In this document: piece by piece, positions 45,067 through 58,136 of the stretch
How the letters are laid out: each line of letters starts with the position of its first letter
How positions within the stretch are numbered: the stretch's first letter is position 1
Origin: Hanleya hanleyi
Lineage: Eukaryota; Mollusca; Polyplacophora; Lepidopleurida; Hanleyidae
Direction: 5' to 3'
NCBI GenBank assembly: GCA_036873755.1
Contig: JAVTVY010037020.1
Span: forward strand, 1-64,000
Length of the DNA: 64,000 nt
Translations under genes and position numbers: made by a program
The notes under the pieces: generated by a model
What the model saw: the letters and a program-made list of their open reading frames with translations, nothing else
Databases searched by the model: none
Told to the model about the DNA's origin: nothing

Positions 45067-45954
45067 GTTCCGGTTGCCGAGATATTCATGTTTTTATTTA
45101 TAGAAGTTAATTTTTCAAATTTCAGTATTTAGTGATCAGCTTATAGGAGAAGATAATAAATAGATACAAATGGGGCATCAGGCACACTCATTAAATAAAT
45201 AACAGTCAAATGTATGTATATCGATTGCTCGCCATAACACTGAATGGAAAGATAGATTTGACTGTTTGATATGTTGAATATGTAATAAAACAATGTTTTA
45301 TTTTTGAAAATAGTAGCGGTATAACCGATGAATTGAGTCTGTCCAGCCCTATGTCCAGCAGGGGTGGAGGATCAGATCAAACGTGAGATTGGGGAACATT
45401 CCTGGTTCAAATATAAAGCATTTACAAATTTGCTATTTTATTGATCAGGAATATGGGTGACTTCTGAGGGTTGCCACAAGCATAATCTTCACCCTCGGGA
45501 GCAATATACGTTCTTCAACCCTTGAATCTGATAGGTTCACGGTTTGGTCAGTCCTACCCAACTATCGAACCGCCAGTTATACGCATAAATGGTTCTGCTG
45601 TGTCAAATCAGTCTTCTATTGATTTGTTTTTCCTGTTTTGAGGTTTTTGGACACTTTTAATGGGAAATTTACCTGTTGTGAAAAATTCAACAAATCACCA
45701 GTGATGTAAACGAATAATTCTCAAAATAAAACGACAAAACCCAGCGGGCGTGTGAAAGTCCGCTCAGGCTCTTTAGAACACTGGGCCTCTCATAATAACT
45801 CATAATGTTAAAATATTTGGGGCTCACATGATGCTTATTGTAGAGATATAGCCAAACTAACGAAAACTGTACTCTTCATAATAACTCACTGCCGCAATAT
45901 TCCCCTCCAGTTTGAAGAATACATGTGCAGCTAAAGTCAACCAGTCATGGTGGT

Positions 45955-46015
45955 GACGCAGAAATTCTTTGATGGACGACGGCTGAATGTTGAATATCGG
46001 GTCTGACGCCTGCTT
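45955..46015 (+). pseudogene. Detached 3' coding tail of the RT retroelement (copy D)
   Basis: AGAAATTCTTTGATGGACGA and GGCTGAATGTTGAAT match the terminal motif of copies B and C, in the opposite orientation to them. No further element sequence is recognisable. Confidence 0.4.
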
Positions 46016-46034
46016 TTGGTCTTTGATATGTACA

Positions 46035-46200
46035 TGATTAACCGTTAATATAATAATTTGTCATAAATGACACGATTGTGGGGCTAACTTTTAACGGCTA
46101 ATGTCACAATTAACCTTTGTGATATTAGCGGTTCATTAACAACCGTTAATTACACAATTTTCACAATTGCTACACTTGTGTCATTAACGGTTTTTACATG
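46035..46200. repeat. Inverted-repeat cluster of TTAACGGTT words
   Basis: AACCGTTAAT/ATTAACGGTT and close relatives occur at about 46039, 46092, 46125, 46141 and 46184 in both orientations. ATGACACGATTGTG on the left and CACAATTGCTACACTTGTGTCA on the right are roughly inverted. A small fold-back element is possible. Confidence 0.5.
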
Positions 46201-47003
46201 GCGATGTGCTAGGCAAACTGCCAAAACGAAAAGAAACAACAATGGCATGGCATGTACTAGATATACAGCAACACCTTCTCATAAAAGTGAACGTTCGTTC
46301 GTGTAATAAACTCGACATGATGTTTGCCAGACGGTGTTAACGTAGTATTCACAGAGGCGGCATGCATGCATCGTCATTTTATCAAGCCAATTTCTACGTT
46401 CCCACTTCGAACCTGCCTTGATTTGTCTGGCCACCTGAGGTGTAAATTTCACCTACGAACGATCGACGAACCAATCAGAACCTACTCACCGATTTTGTGT
46501 AGAGTGACATCATCCTCAAGTGGCGGCGTCATTCCTTCTGATATGGTGATTGCTTTGGCCCAGTATATCGGTCAGCCAATCAATAACGCTCTTCTATGAC
46601 ACATTTCGAAATTCAAATGGTTTCGAAATCAGTGACGTCTCGTGTCTATGTATAAGTTCTTTGGACACTGAAGGGGGCCAGATATATCAAGGGAAGTTCA
46701 AAGTGGGGGCGTAGAAATTAGCTTGATAAAATGAAGATGCATGCATGGTGCCTCGATATTAATACTGACACAATGGAGTTTTATAGGTACATGTACTCCA
46801 GAGCATCAAGGCGTATTTCCCCGTTTTACAGCATCTGAGTGGTCGATTCAAATTTTCAAAAAGGAATTCGTTATGTTTTTGACCAATCAGAGAGTTTTTG
46901 TAACGGTCCATTCCATTTATATGACAAATTCGTCTCACTGATCATACAAATAATCTGTATATACTCTCAAGCAAATATCTTACCCGCATTAACCCATCTT
47001 CAC
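46201..47003. other. No gene seen
   Basis: Open frames of 91 codons (46324-46599) and 66 codons have no recognisable motif. No repeat detected. Confidence 0.4.
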
Positions 47004-47106
47004 ATTTCAAGTTAAATACTACATTAACGTTCCGTCATTTCAAGTTAAATACTACACTAATGTTCCGTCATTTCAAGTTGAATACTACACTAACGTTCCG
47101 TCATTT
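47004..47106. repeat. 33-bp tandem repeat, three units
   Basis: TTTCAAGTTAAATACTACAT followed by TAACGTTCCGTCA, repeated three times with two or three substitutions. It ends just before a MITE. Confidence 0.95.
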
Positions 47107-47113
47107 ACCTTAA

Positions 47114-47550
47114 GGATGTCCGCTGGTGGTTTTTGGCTTTGGCAGTCATTTTGCCTGTTTTTCCTATTGGGTTATCTCCCTTTCCTAGGTTAAGAGATAG
47201 CGATTTCCTTTGAAAGCCTTCTAGCCGAGAAATTTGCACACAAACATCCATCCAATTTGATAAATTTTGATAGACAATGTGATTATCTGCAAACAGTTAG
47301 AATATAAGAAAATGTTAAATACTATTTACATGAATTTTTCATGAATATGCTTCAAAACTAGGGCTATTCCCTATGATTTCTCGGTTATCAAATTGAGCAT
47401 GGGTCAGTCCACTTAACGTTGCCTACAGCTAAAAAATGCACACCAACCTATATTTTATTCTTCGTTTTTTCTCACATTACACAATTATGAATGCAACAAC
47501 ACACATTATTCAGAAAGTTAATTACTTTGATTTACCACCAGCGGACATCC
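47114..47550. mobile_element. TTAA-target MITE, intact copy
   Basis: A perfect 17-bp terminal inverted repeat, GGATGTCCGCTGGTGGT, bounds 437 bp. TTAA lies immediately outside both ends (47110-47113 and 47551-47554). The TTAA target is shared by piggyBac and Kolobok superfamilies; the ends do not settle which. No coding capacity. Confidence 0.85.
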
Positions 47551-47554
47551 TTAA

Positions 47555-50500
47555 CGTAGTGAATGGTGGTAAATTCTTCAAGCCGTAAACGCACGTGATG
47601 TGATATAGCCAATCAAGATATGACACTGCCACACCGTGCAGGGAAGATTTTCTTCATCTCCAATAGGACAAGCAGTTGTGTTGGTTTTCAAATGGGAAAT
47701 GTTCATTTCCGTCGAGTAGCCAATCAAATATGAAGTTTGAAGCGGTCATACCGAGCCATTAATAGAGCTATGACATCACCAAACCGTATTCTGATGCGAA
47801 AATGTGTTATGCTCGCCCAAGGGAACACTTGTAGTGTTTGACTTGGGTTTGAGAAGATTCTTTAACCTGGTATTTCCACATCACGGTCCGATCATTTCGT
47901 GCTCGTTCGCCTTTATTTCTGAATGGCCATTCAGAGGTCGAATCGTTTCAATCAGACATATTGTCTCTGTCGTTATTATAAGGAGTTCTCGATATGATGA
48001 CCATATCATATATTAATCGATACTGACATATATGATGCTGACTTTGAACAATGTTATCACGCACTCTTGTCTTAAAACTATGGAACATCAATGAGCCCTG
48101 ACACCTGTGTATCGCTAGGGCTAAAAGGACGATCAATACCTCCTCTTGAATGGCCATTTAGGCGAGCGCTCCAGGAATGAGCCTGTAATTGTGTTAGACC
48201 TATATACAGCGACCGTCAAACCAAATTACGACAGGCGGGGGCGATTCCAAGGTCTCGGCATTCTAGGCTTATTTGATCCACGGCGTTCAGTAATAGCGTT
48301 ATGTGAAAAGCTTGCAAAATGTTATCCCATTGCTATCGTCCAGCGTAACTCCATCAGGCTCCATTGTCGGGCTTGACAAAGCGCAGAACCCAAGAGGCGT
48401 TATAAAACATATTTATACGGACTAGCAGGACACTAGGTGATGAAAAGTGCTTTGGCCACCATCGAACGAAGACGGCTAAGATAGCTCTCGCCTTCGAACA
48501 TATTCTATAGAATCTCAGTGGGTAAGTACTTCTTATATGCAGTCAGCATATTTGCTTGTGGAGTAATATGACTTCTTGTCAGTCCGTCAGCATCCTTTTC
48601 CACCACCCTTTTTATTCTGGGTTTAATTTATAACTTTTGGACTGTGTGCTTACAGCACTCAATGTTTAATATATATGCGGGCCTTCATCACTATTCACAC
48701 CCACTTAGTACCGCATATTTCTGTTTGTATTATTATTTTTATGAAATATGTTCTGCAAATGTCCAGAACAGCATCATGATCGGAATCTTGCAATGCAGGT
48801 CAGCCCAGTGTTCATATCAACAAATCAGTAACGGTTGTGGGATGGACAAAATGTGTCGCATGCACGATTCCCCTGGAGCCAAAGTTCTGCGCTGCACTAA
48901 TGTTATATACCATTAAGATGAGAAAAAAACAACAACTTGGTATTATCAGCTGCTTTGTTGTAGATTTAGTGATATGTATACTGAATTCTATCGATGTATT
49001 TCACACTCTTACTTACATGCTAATTTAACTATCATTTTGATCTTGTCATGGGCTGCTCGAAGGTGTGTTTTTTTATAATTACTACCATCTTTATAAACAA
49101 ATGGGAGTTTAGCGGAGGTTACAGACTTAACTCACTGGCTGACAGAGGGAGTTTGGAGCATTTTTTTTGGGAGCAAATATGAACATACAAATTCTTAATG
49201 TTGCCTATTTCCAAATGCGGAGATTGGACTCTTTTCTTTGTAATTTTCTAAACATTTTTTTTTTACCTTTTGGAAACTAGCGTTGCCAAACACAGAATTC
49301 TAATATCATAAATATCTATAATGGAACGATTTTGTCGCTATTGCTCAAGGGCAAGGCCAACTCCCTGTATACTACTTTTGGTCTGCGTATAATTTTTAAG
49401 ACTATTGCACAATTGGATATATATCGTTGCCTTTATCTCATTCGTTCAGCGGCAATGACACTCACAACGATCTGTCTATCTAGTTGTTTTAATTATACCC
49501 TCGTGTGTGTTCTTTTTGTTTACTCACCAACCAGATTTAGTCTCCATCTTTGAACAAGATTCCAATAAGCGAATCCGCGTGAAAGGGTTTTTCGTACATA
49601 TGCACATGCACACGTTGTTCCACCGTTTTATCATTGGACACCGTGATCTAGTTTGCAATAATTGATAACATCGTAGGTGAATTCGCAATCATCGGCGAAA
49701 GGTCAATCGAGCTATTATAATTACAGCTGTTATGAGTACGGGTCAGTGCCAATCATTTGCGGCGGGAACACAATGGAATGTGCAACCATGCATTCTATAT
49801 TTGCCTGGTTAGCTGGACTGATCAGTACTTGCTGATAGGTGCCTTGAGAGAATTATCCGTTCGCATGGTACGATCATACAGACACACGTCTGCGTGCGAT
49901 AGTGTTAGGTCAAACGTGAAATGACTGTTGAAACGAAATCCAACCGGCTCGAAGCACTGGTTCGCCATCTTGAGACGTTTTGTTGAATTCCATACCATAC
50001 GACACAGTTGAATAAGAACCAGGTATGACTTACATGGCTGCGAAAAAAAACATATTTAATTCGTCAGGTATCTCATTTCGCTCGAGAGAATGATAGGGGG
50101 CGTGTTGTCAAGTCAATCATGGTATCCACATGAACAAGCACAGTAAAAGTTTTGTTGAGATTTATCGGCCAAAACTATCAAAACAAATGATATAATCATT
50201 CGTGCTGCTTGAGATGTTGTTTCCTTACATTTAGGTCAGAATTCATCATTCTATATTTATTGTGTGTGAAGATATCTAAAATTTATCAGCGAAGATAAAT
50301 AAATCGCTGTTCATGTTTTTGCCTTCTCTGTATTCATCTACATTATATTTATAACGTACCCAGTCCAGTAAAGTACGAAGTCACGTTACTATTTTGGATA
50401 ACAAGCGATCAGACAGATACTATAAACAATAAGAAACACAAATTTACAAAAGTGAATGTTTTGAATAACAAACCGAAACTGATACTAAAATTAATAACAC

Positions 50501-51997
50501 ACGGATCTGAAACTGATTCTTTGAGTTAGTGAATTATCAGCTTCTTATAACAATATAAGCATATAACAATATTCACTTCTACCCAGGGAACGGTATTATC
50601 ATTCGTAAAACTATCCTTTGAAACAAAGCCAATCGAGTCCTTTTTACAAATAAAGCTCCAATCTTTTCCCGAAACAAGCTATTGACACTTGTACTTCTCC
50701 CGGGGGACGCTTTTATCCTACCATAAACTTGAATAGTCGTCGAAGGATGAAGTGTGGAATTTGGCGCAAGCTAAACTTCTAGGACGTCCGAGGCGTTCTA
50801 TTGGTGTTCTCTTGTTTCTGATCTTCGGTTTATTGTGCGGGGGACCCACCTTGTCTTAGGCGGATTGACTACTGTATAGGGTTTATTACTTCCAAAAAGC
50901 GTCAAAACTTCCTATACCCTTAGGGGGAACTTTTGAAAAGGGTCATAGGGGGAACCTCTTCAATAATTCACTTATATTATGATTTAAAGTTGTTTCTTGC
51001 ATGGACCCCACACTGGAAATTCGACATATAATGAATTAATCCATTCACCCTTGATATTGTCCATCTCGCTAGTACACGTCTATTCTCTCTCAGCTGGTAA
51101 ACGTTATACAATCCAGTGCGGAAATTTATTAAGGTAGATGTCTTTCAAGCTATGTTTTCAAAATTGTTCAGTATTATAGTGAAATATGGATCATTCCATC
51201 ACAAATTAACGGTTGGGTAATTTATTCGTTGACTATTTATTTGCTATCAAATTGTGTTTGGAAGCAGGGCCGTCATTTCACCGGCATACGCTTATCATGT
51301 GCTATACATTCTATATTCTCGCTGATAACTTTTAAATTATGCATCGAAAATATTTGAACTTTCACATTCATATAAATATACTTCTCAACGTAAGGATGCT
51401 TCATGCTTTTACATTTCGTCCTGGAAATGATTTTATGACAGTTTAAAGTTCAATAATTCGACAGTCTGATAAACGCAAACCTTCCACCTGAACAATGCAT
51501 AACTTTAAAACTGAGGCAAACTTAGAAAAATCTGAGGTATGCTTATTTTAGTTATTTCACAAGCAAATGAACTTACTTCCGGTTCTACATATGCAGTGGT
51601 GTGTCCAAATTTCATATAAGCTATATAAAGGCCAATTTGGAAAACCTCTTAACTAGTAATTTTCTTCAATTCGTGACCGATAGTTTTCTTCAATCAAGTT
51701 AAATGGTTATGCTAAATCAAGTTTACTCATTCTAATTTCTGTTGAAGCCTATTGTATAAAAAAAAGTTAATTACTTGATCGATTGGTCATTATGTGTTAG
51801 ATAAACATACGTGGCACATCTGCATAGATCCTCGATAACTAAATTAGCCAGACATCTTGTCTGAAAGCTCATTTTAAAGGCTTAGTTTTGGGGACAAGAA
51901 ATATGTTTTCTTCAGTTTCTTAGAGTTGATGGTTAATGTTTATATTAGACGGATTTTTTTCTTCTTGTTTTGGAAGCCTGTTACGGATCATGGAACC
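47555..51997. other. No gene seen
   Basis: 4.4 kb of AT-rich DNA. Open frames are at most about 90 codons and lack motifs or convincing splice edges. I detect no repeat of more than local size. Confidence 0.4.
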
Positions 51998-52001
51998 TTA
52001 A

Positions 52002-52406
52002 GGATGTCCGCTGCTGTCAAATCAATGTAATTAACTTTTTGAATAATGCGTGTTGTTGCATTCATAATTGTGTAATATGGGGGAAAAAACAAAGAAAAAA
52101 AATATAGGTTGGTGTGCATTTTCTAGCTGCAGGCAACGTTACGTTATGCTTTATTTGATAATCCAGAGAACATAGGGAATAGCCCTAGTTTCGAAGCATA
52201 TTCATGTAAAATTCATATGAATAGTATTTAACTATTTCTTATATTCTAACTGTTTGCAGATAATCACAATGTATTTCAAAATTTATCAAATTGGATGGAT
52301 GTTGCTGTTCAAAATTCTCGGCTAGAAGGCTTTTGAAGGAAATCCCTATCTCTTAAGCTAGGAAAAGGAGATAACCTAATGGCAAAATGACCGCCAAAGC
52401 CAATAA
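52002..52406. mobile_element. TTAA-target MITE, inverted copy lacking one end
   Basis: Reverse-orientation relative of 47114-47550. It begins TTAAGGATGTCCGCTG and shares TTGTTGCATTCATAATTGTG, TAGGTTGGTGTGCATTTT, AATAGCCCTAGTTTCGAAG and CTCGGCTAGAAGGCTTTTG. The far terminal repeat is lost (ends GCCAAAGCC). Confidence 0.8.
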
Positions 52407-52419
52407 TCACAATAATCAA

Positions 52420-53679
52420 AGGTTTTGTTATTTTCCTTTTTACATTCTTCATAGGCTATTTAATCATCATCAATCTATCTCCTTCGTTTGGTTTTATTTG
52501 AGGTATTTTGTCTCCTGATAGCTTTTGAAAAGTGCTTCAAGTTGGTATCTCAAGCCAGGCCGATTTCAGATATTAATTCCGCATCGCTCATCTGCTCTTG
52601 TTTGACACTGGTTTCTTACGTCACATCAGACCACCTGTCGGACGTCAATAATTGTAACGTTCAGTCTCTGGGGGCTGGTCTGACGTGATGTCACAATCAA
52701 GGAAAGATAAGCGATGACGGTGCGCAAATCTGAATCCAGCTGGTACGGATACCAACTTTTTAAAGATAACACAGCAGACAAGATAATTTAACTCAAGCCC
52801 ATCGAAGTAGATAGACTGGTATTTCTATCTATAATCGTTATTCAACCTGTATAAAATATATAAAGGAGAATATAAAAACCTTTGCATTTCGCCTTTAATA
52901 CTCTGTGACCCGAGCAGAGGAGAATTCGGGGTGAATGGCCTCGATTCATACGCATCCAATAATGGACCAATAACAACCCTGCAAGTTAGGGTGAAGTCGA
53001 TTCCATGCTTGGTCTAAAGGAGACAAACAAAAGAGTCGAAACTTTTGTAGTCTATAATCATGGACAAACATCCGACTTGATCAGGAACATTGACAAATGT
53101 TTTCTATTTCCACAACTGGTTCGACAGCGAGCTGATCAACTTTGCCGCGTCTATCACATTTCGGCGGAAATTCGATTTGCGAAGTTACATTGTTGGCGAA
53201 ACTATACCATCGGCTACTTGTAGTCAATTTGTCCGCAATTTCATACTCGAACAGTTTATACGGCGTTCTGGCAATAGAGCCTTGAATTATAACTCGAAGA
53301 AGCGGACATTGTAGGTGAAATTGGGAGCACCTAGACGCCAAAGCATACACGTAGCTTTAGCGAGAGGTTATTGGTCTAATCTCCAAACCGATGGCGCATG
53401 GGACATGGCCGGAAGGTAATCAATTAACTTTCTCGGTATGGGATTAGACTTAGTGCCTTCCCGTTTCCCCCTCCTGGTCATCTTTTCCGGTCTATCGCTG
53501 TTGTTACTATGCTGTATGCAACGCTGAACGCCCACCTGCTTCTATATGTAAGAGTTCCGCACATAAATAGTACTTTGGAACAGCTCACACCAATATGCCA
53601 CTCGAAATGCCAACATTGAGGACAACTAAAATTTATATATTTGTTGTTGTTTTTTTTAGCTGAAGTATCAGCTGAAGTA
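52420..53679. other. No gene seen
   Basis: Open frames of about 70-90 codons overlap on both strands around 53005-53350 without recognisable motifs. No confident call. Confidence 0.35.
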
Positions 53680-56600
53680 GCTGAAGACCACCTTTGCCTA
53701 TAGTCTCATGTTGTAGCTGATGGATATTTTTTTTAATTTTTTTATTTTAAACAATGTAATAAAGTTTTCTGGGATTCTGAGCTATCGCAGACATAACAAT
53801 CCTTTAGCTGTAAAGTTGAGAAATTTATTACCTAATATTTGGTCAGCGAAGTGGGTCAATTTGTTCAATATATATGTTGGAAAATAAACAAATATCAGTC
53901 AAAATATCTCAAATTATAAAAATGGCAGAACGGAATCGCTCGAATCCACCAATTGCCCCAGGCATGATGCAGTTCTCGAGCATAAAGGTGTCAAAACGAA
54001 ATCTCTTAAACCATCTGGATATGGTTCTCATCATTCTTTCAATCATTGGTGCAAGCGTGGACCACAGTGTATGGTCCAAGATGTAGTCAATGAGCCTCGA
54101 TGCCTACTGTAGTCCAGAAAATCATCTGTTTACTTGATTTGCAATGCCCCGAGAGGGGTCATGTTATTATAAGCCTGAAATAAAGTGTGTCGCATATCGT
54201 GCCGTCGATAATGGGTTTAAGTAGCCTGTGTAACATCTCTCGTCGTTCTTTAAGCAGAAATACGCCTATATGCAAAAATTGTCAACAGATAACCATTCCA
54301 AAGCCCATTCTTCCTCGTCCACCTAAATCGTGTAATAATTGCACGGTTAGCTCGATGTTATTGACACAAGTGTTATAGAATTTGAAATTTAAAACTTGAA
54401 AAGTTGTAAAGGATATCAATGTAGTACAGTTTTTGGAGTTTCTGAGACATAACCATTCCTTAGGTGCAAAGTTTAGAAATTTATTACACCAATATTTGAT
54501 CGGTTATATTACACCGTGTGGATAGTAGACAAATATCTGTGAAAATATCTCGAATCATCCAATTGCCCCAGGGATAATGCAGTTATCGATCAATAAAGGT
54601 GTCAAAACTAAATCTCTCAGAGTATCTGGATATAATTTTTTTTTATAACTCTTGGCATCATTGATGCAGGCAATGCTTTCTCCGCACGTTTTGCTGTTTT
54701 GAAAACCCTGTATTGACTTGATTTAATTGTTTTAGTACAATATAGTGCCATGGGATGGTTCATTATATTATAAGCCCGCGAAATATCGTGTGACATATCG
54801 TGTGGTCGATAATGGATTTATGACATTGGAAGATCTCGAGAGTTTCATTGCAGAAAGACGTAGAAAGGTCATAAATGTTTCAAAACGCTGATAGAGAAGA
54901 AATTGGTTTGGTTTGAAAAGGCTATTGATAACTACAGCGAAACATCACCAGCTAATAAACAAAAAAAGTTGTTATTCGAAATAAATCATTTGATTAATTA
55001 TTTCTATTGCCAGAGATGGGCATAGTGAAGGACCCATTTTAGTGGCTAATTTCAATCAGTAATACATGCGGTCAATGTGATAGGAAACGGATACACCAGT
55101 GCCTGTACTATCTTCTAGCTAACGGGAATTTCCCTTCAGCTAAGTTGGGTTCAGACTCCGGCAGGGACACACGGCCAAGAATGTTATTTTTTGTTGAGCA
55201 CATCTTTGAATGAGCCCCAAAATCCCATGAAATCCATGTTACTTCTTAGATTCGATTACTGGCAGAAAAATAATTTATATAAAGAGAAAATAAGGTCAAA
55301 ATATCTAATTTTATGTATAAGCTCTTTCTTCAGGTAGTAGTTCAACAAAAAAATTTGCATGTGAAAGGGAACGAAACCCCTAAATACTCACACTAACGCC
55401 ATGCACACGCTTCAACACCCAAGAGTTTAATGAAATTCTATTGGCCTTGCTAGAATTATTATAGAGGATAGCAGCCGCTCGATGAGTTCGAAGAGAACTA
55501 TGAAGACGCCATTCGCGCGTCGAATATATTCCTTGTGTCTATGTCTGGCATGGACCATAACAGGGAACGTAACTAATCAACACCATTGATCTCTGAATAA
55601 CACTATCCGGTAAGCGAGATTAATTTGATGCGTAATGAAGCAATGTTCACCGTCTGGCAGGAGTTGGCTGGTATTCCCCGACTAATTACAAAGGTGTAAT
55701 TTGTCCGATGTCGGCTAATTACAAGCCGACGTCAGACAATCTCGATGTTTACAGGCCTGAATATTTATTTGATCAGTATTGGTACTATGTCTATCACAAT
55801 TATTGGAAGCTACCATTTTCATGTGTTCATCCATTAACATCAGATGAGTTACTTATTTGAGCTGACCTGTCATCACAGCTCCCGAGCTAGCGTATCTGAT
55901 TCCGATTGAGCCGGTGCTTGGTGCCCTGTGGTTACTTCATAGTTTCCACATGAACAACAGCAATAAATGCGCGTCTGAGATACCAAGCCTGCGTCTAGAA
56001 TCCTTCGTATTCTAGTGTGAATGTGAGTTGCTGGGAGAGGCTATCCTGTGGAGTCATATGATTGCTTTCTAGTCGCCAATTTTTTCTCGCCTCTTACATA
56101 TTTCACCAATGTATTATCTGTATATGGTAGGATTATGCTGGTGGACTGTTAATTCCCGAGGCCCGACCTCTGTACATGTCACAATTGACAAATACATGTA
56201 TATGCAGATTTATGGTCTTGGTGTGAAATTCACCATACGACATCGGGCATTAGTTTCTCTTGATATTCTTGCATTTACCATGTCTAACCCATGATGAGAC
56301 GTCCTCGATGAAGACCGATCACAGCTCACGAGCAAGCGTAACTAATTCCACTTAAGCCCGTGCTAGTATAGTTTTCACATGAACAGTTGCAATGAAATAC
56401 CAAGGCTACGTCTGAGAATCCTAAGTATTTTAGTCCGAATGTGAGGTGCCGTGTGAGGCTTTCCTGTGGAGTTTTCCCAACTCTTGTATATCTCACCAAC
56501 ACCTTAGTGATTTTTGTAGAACCAAATTATATAGTTAATTTAGGCCTACTGTCAAGACTGTATCAAATGTAACTTGTCTCTCATTCTACATCTTATGTCA

Positions 56601-58085
56601 GAGTGATTGAAGGAGGAAAATTAGAGCCGCTTGTCATCAATCTGTGATATTCATCATCAAACTTTAGAAACGTGGAATACAGACATTTGGTGATTTATTC
56701 TTTTCCAACCAGTCCCTGCAACTTGGGAGGTTCATTGAAATCACCACATTGCTATGGTCAAGTCATGTGTCATATGTGGGTCATTAATACTGAAATATTA
56801 TCCCAGAAGAAGTAAAACTGTGTTTACGTTTGTAGAATAGCTCACTCTCTACTGCGGTGCTATTTGTCCCATTCCATCTTAGTTGATAATCGACGTCATT
56901 TGGGATAGCATGCGGAAATCTCGTGGCCTCAGATTGTATAGTCTGCTACGTACTGTCAGACAAACCAACAGTTCAGGAGGTTACGAACTCTGACAATGGG
57001 AGGATAAGTTATGAACACTATATACATGAAGGATCCGAATCCGCAATAACAATAGATCAATTTGATGTAATAAGGTCCCAATGTGTACACACAGATATTA
57101 ATGGCGATGATTAGTTGATTTCAATATTAACCCTCCTATTTTATGTCTATTAACAAATGCTACATCTGGGGAGTTGTTCAACCCGGCCATCTATGGATAA
57201 TTTTAGCTTAAATGTGCTTTGTTAAAAACCTGGTTTGTGCGGACATTGGGGGCATGCAGTAATAATGTCATCGCACGAAATCTCTGAATAAGTTTGGAAT
57301 GTGACCCTCATTAAGCCATGTTTTATGTCCATGAAGAATGTCAACATATCGTGTTCATGACTGACAAGTGCAGGAATAAACCTAGATCCATAAATTAAAG
57401 ACAGAAACACTATTGTTGGACCATAATGCTCAGTTCATAAGGTATTTTTCATTTCTATATTAGATGCTAATGTGCACTCGTTGACTGAAGAGTATGTAAA
57501 ACCAGAAGTGAATGAACTAGAACTCTGCAACCTTCGATCACACTACCTGGAAAGCATTGGCCAGCGCCTCCCTGCTTATAACACATGATGTGACGTAGCT
57601 GTGCGGTAAGATTGGTATGTGTCGGGTTCGCGCAGATTTAAAAGAAAAAATCGAGTGATTTATCCACGCGAGGTGAGCTGAAATTCAATTGCCCGTTCTA
57701 TGACACGTACATAATTAGTTTGCGTCTATTATCCCCCCTCTTTGACGACTTTGCATTTCTTATTGGGTATGTATAAACTCTGCAATAGGCTAGTTGTGTA
57801 TGCGGTACCGTCTAGCTAGTCTAATCTAATGAGACCTATTTCTAGTTCATTCACTTCTGGTGAAACGAATGCCAAATACTGAAAACATTCCTAATGATTG
57901 TCCTATTTTTAATTTTAATATTCGTGTTTAAGAAATGATTCAGTCTGGTTCATTGCACTTTGTTATGCAGATCCCAAGATCTTTGTTGATCATATGTTAT
58001 GGGTCCTATTTATATCCATTTGATACCCAACAGGCCTAGCTGAACTTTGATTCCAGAATGAAACGAATTTAGATCACGATTCAAT
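53680..58085. repeat. 4.4 kb tandem duplication, unit A
   Basis: Colinear with 58137-62555. Shared landmarks include AATAAAGTTTTCTGGGATTC (53759/58207), CGCGCGTCGAATATATTCCT (55512; CGCGCC variant at 58877), CAAGCCGACGTCAGACAAT (55722/59101), AACCCGGCCATCT (57180/61140), CGAAATCTCTGAATAAG (57277/61235) and GATCCCAAGATCTTTGTTG (57971/62431). Identity looks about 85-90% with many indels. An extra partial internal duplication lies at 54400-54850. Short open frames conserved between units (for example 57410-57222 minus) differ at many residues and are not called genes. Confidence 0.85.
55885..56480. repeat. ~440-bp nested repeat, unit A (two copies)
   Basis: Blocks containing AGCCGGTGCTTGGTGCC, TAGTTTCCACATGAACA, GAGATACCAAG, and TCCTGTGGAGTCATATG occur near 55885 and 56329. 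The same block occurs three times in unit B, near 59264, 59753 and 60188. Confidence 0.75.
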
Positions 58086-58136
58086 ATTAGTCGTCTTTAA
58101 ATACTACAAACGTGACTGTTGTTTTCCTTTCCTGGA

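Noticed and set aside
57222..57410. A 62-codon minus-strand frame conserved at 61181-61369
   Set aside because: About ten residue changes in 62 between the tandem copies, no splice edges and no motif; explained by the duplicated DNA.
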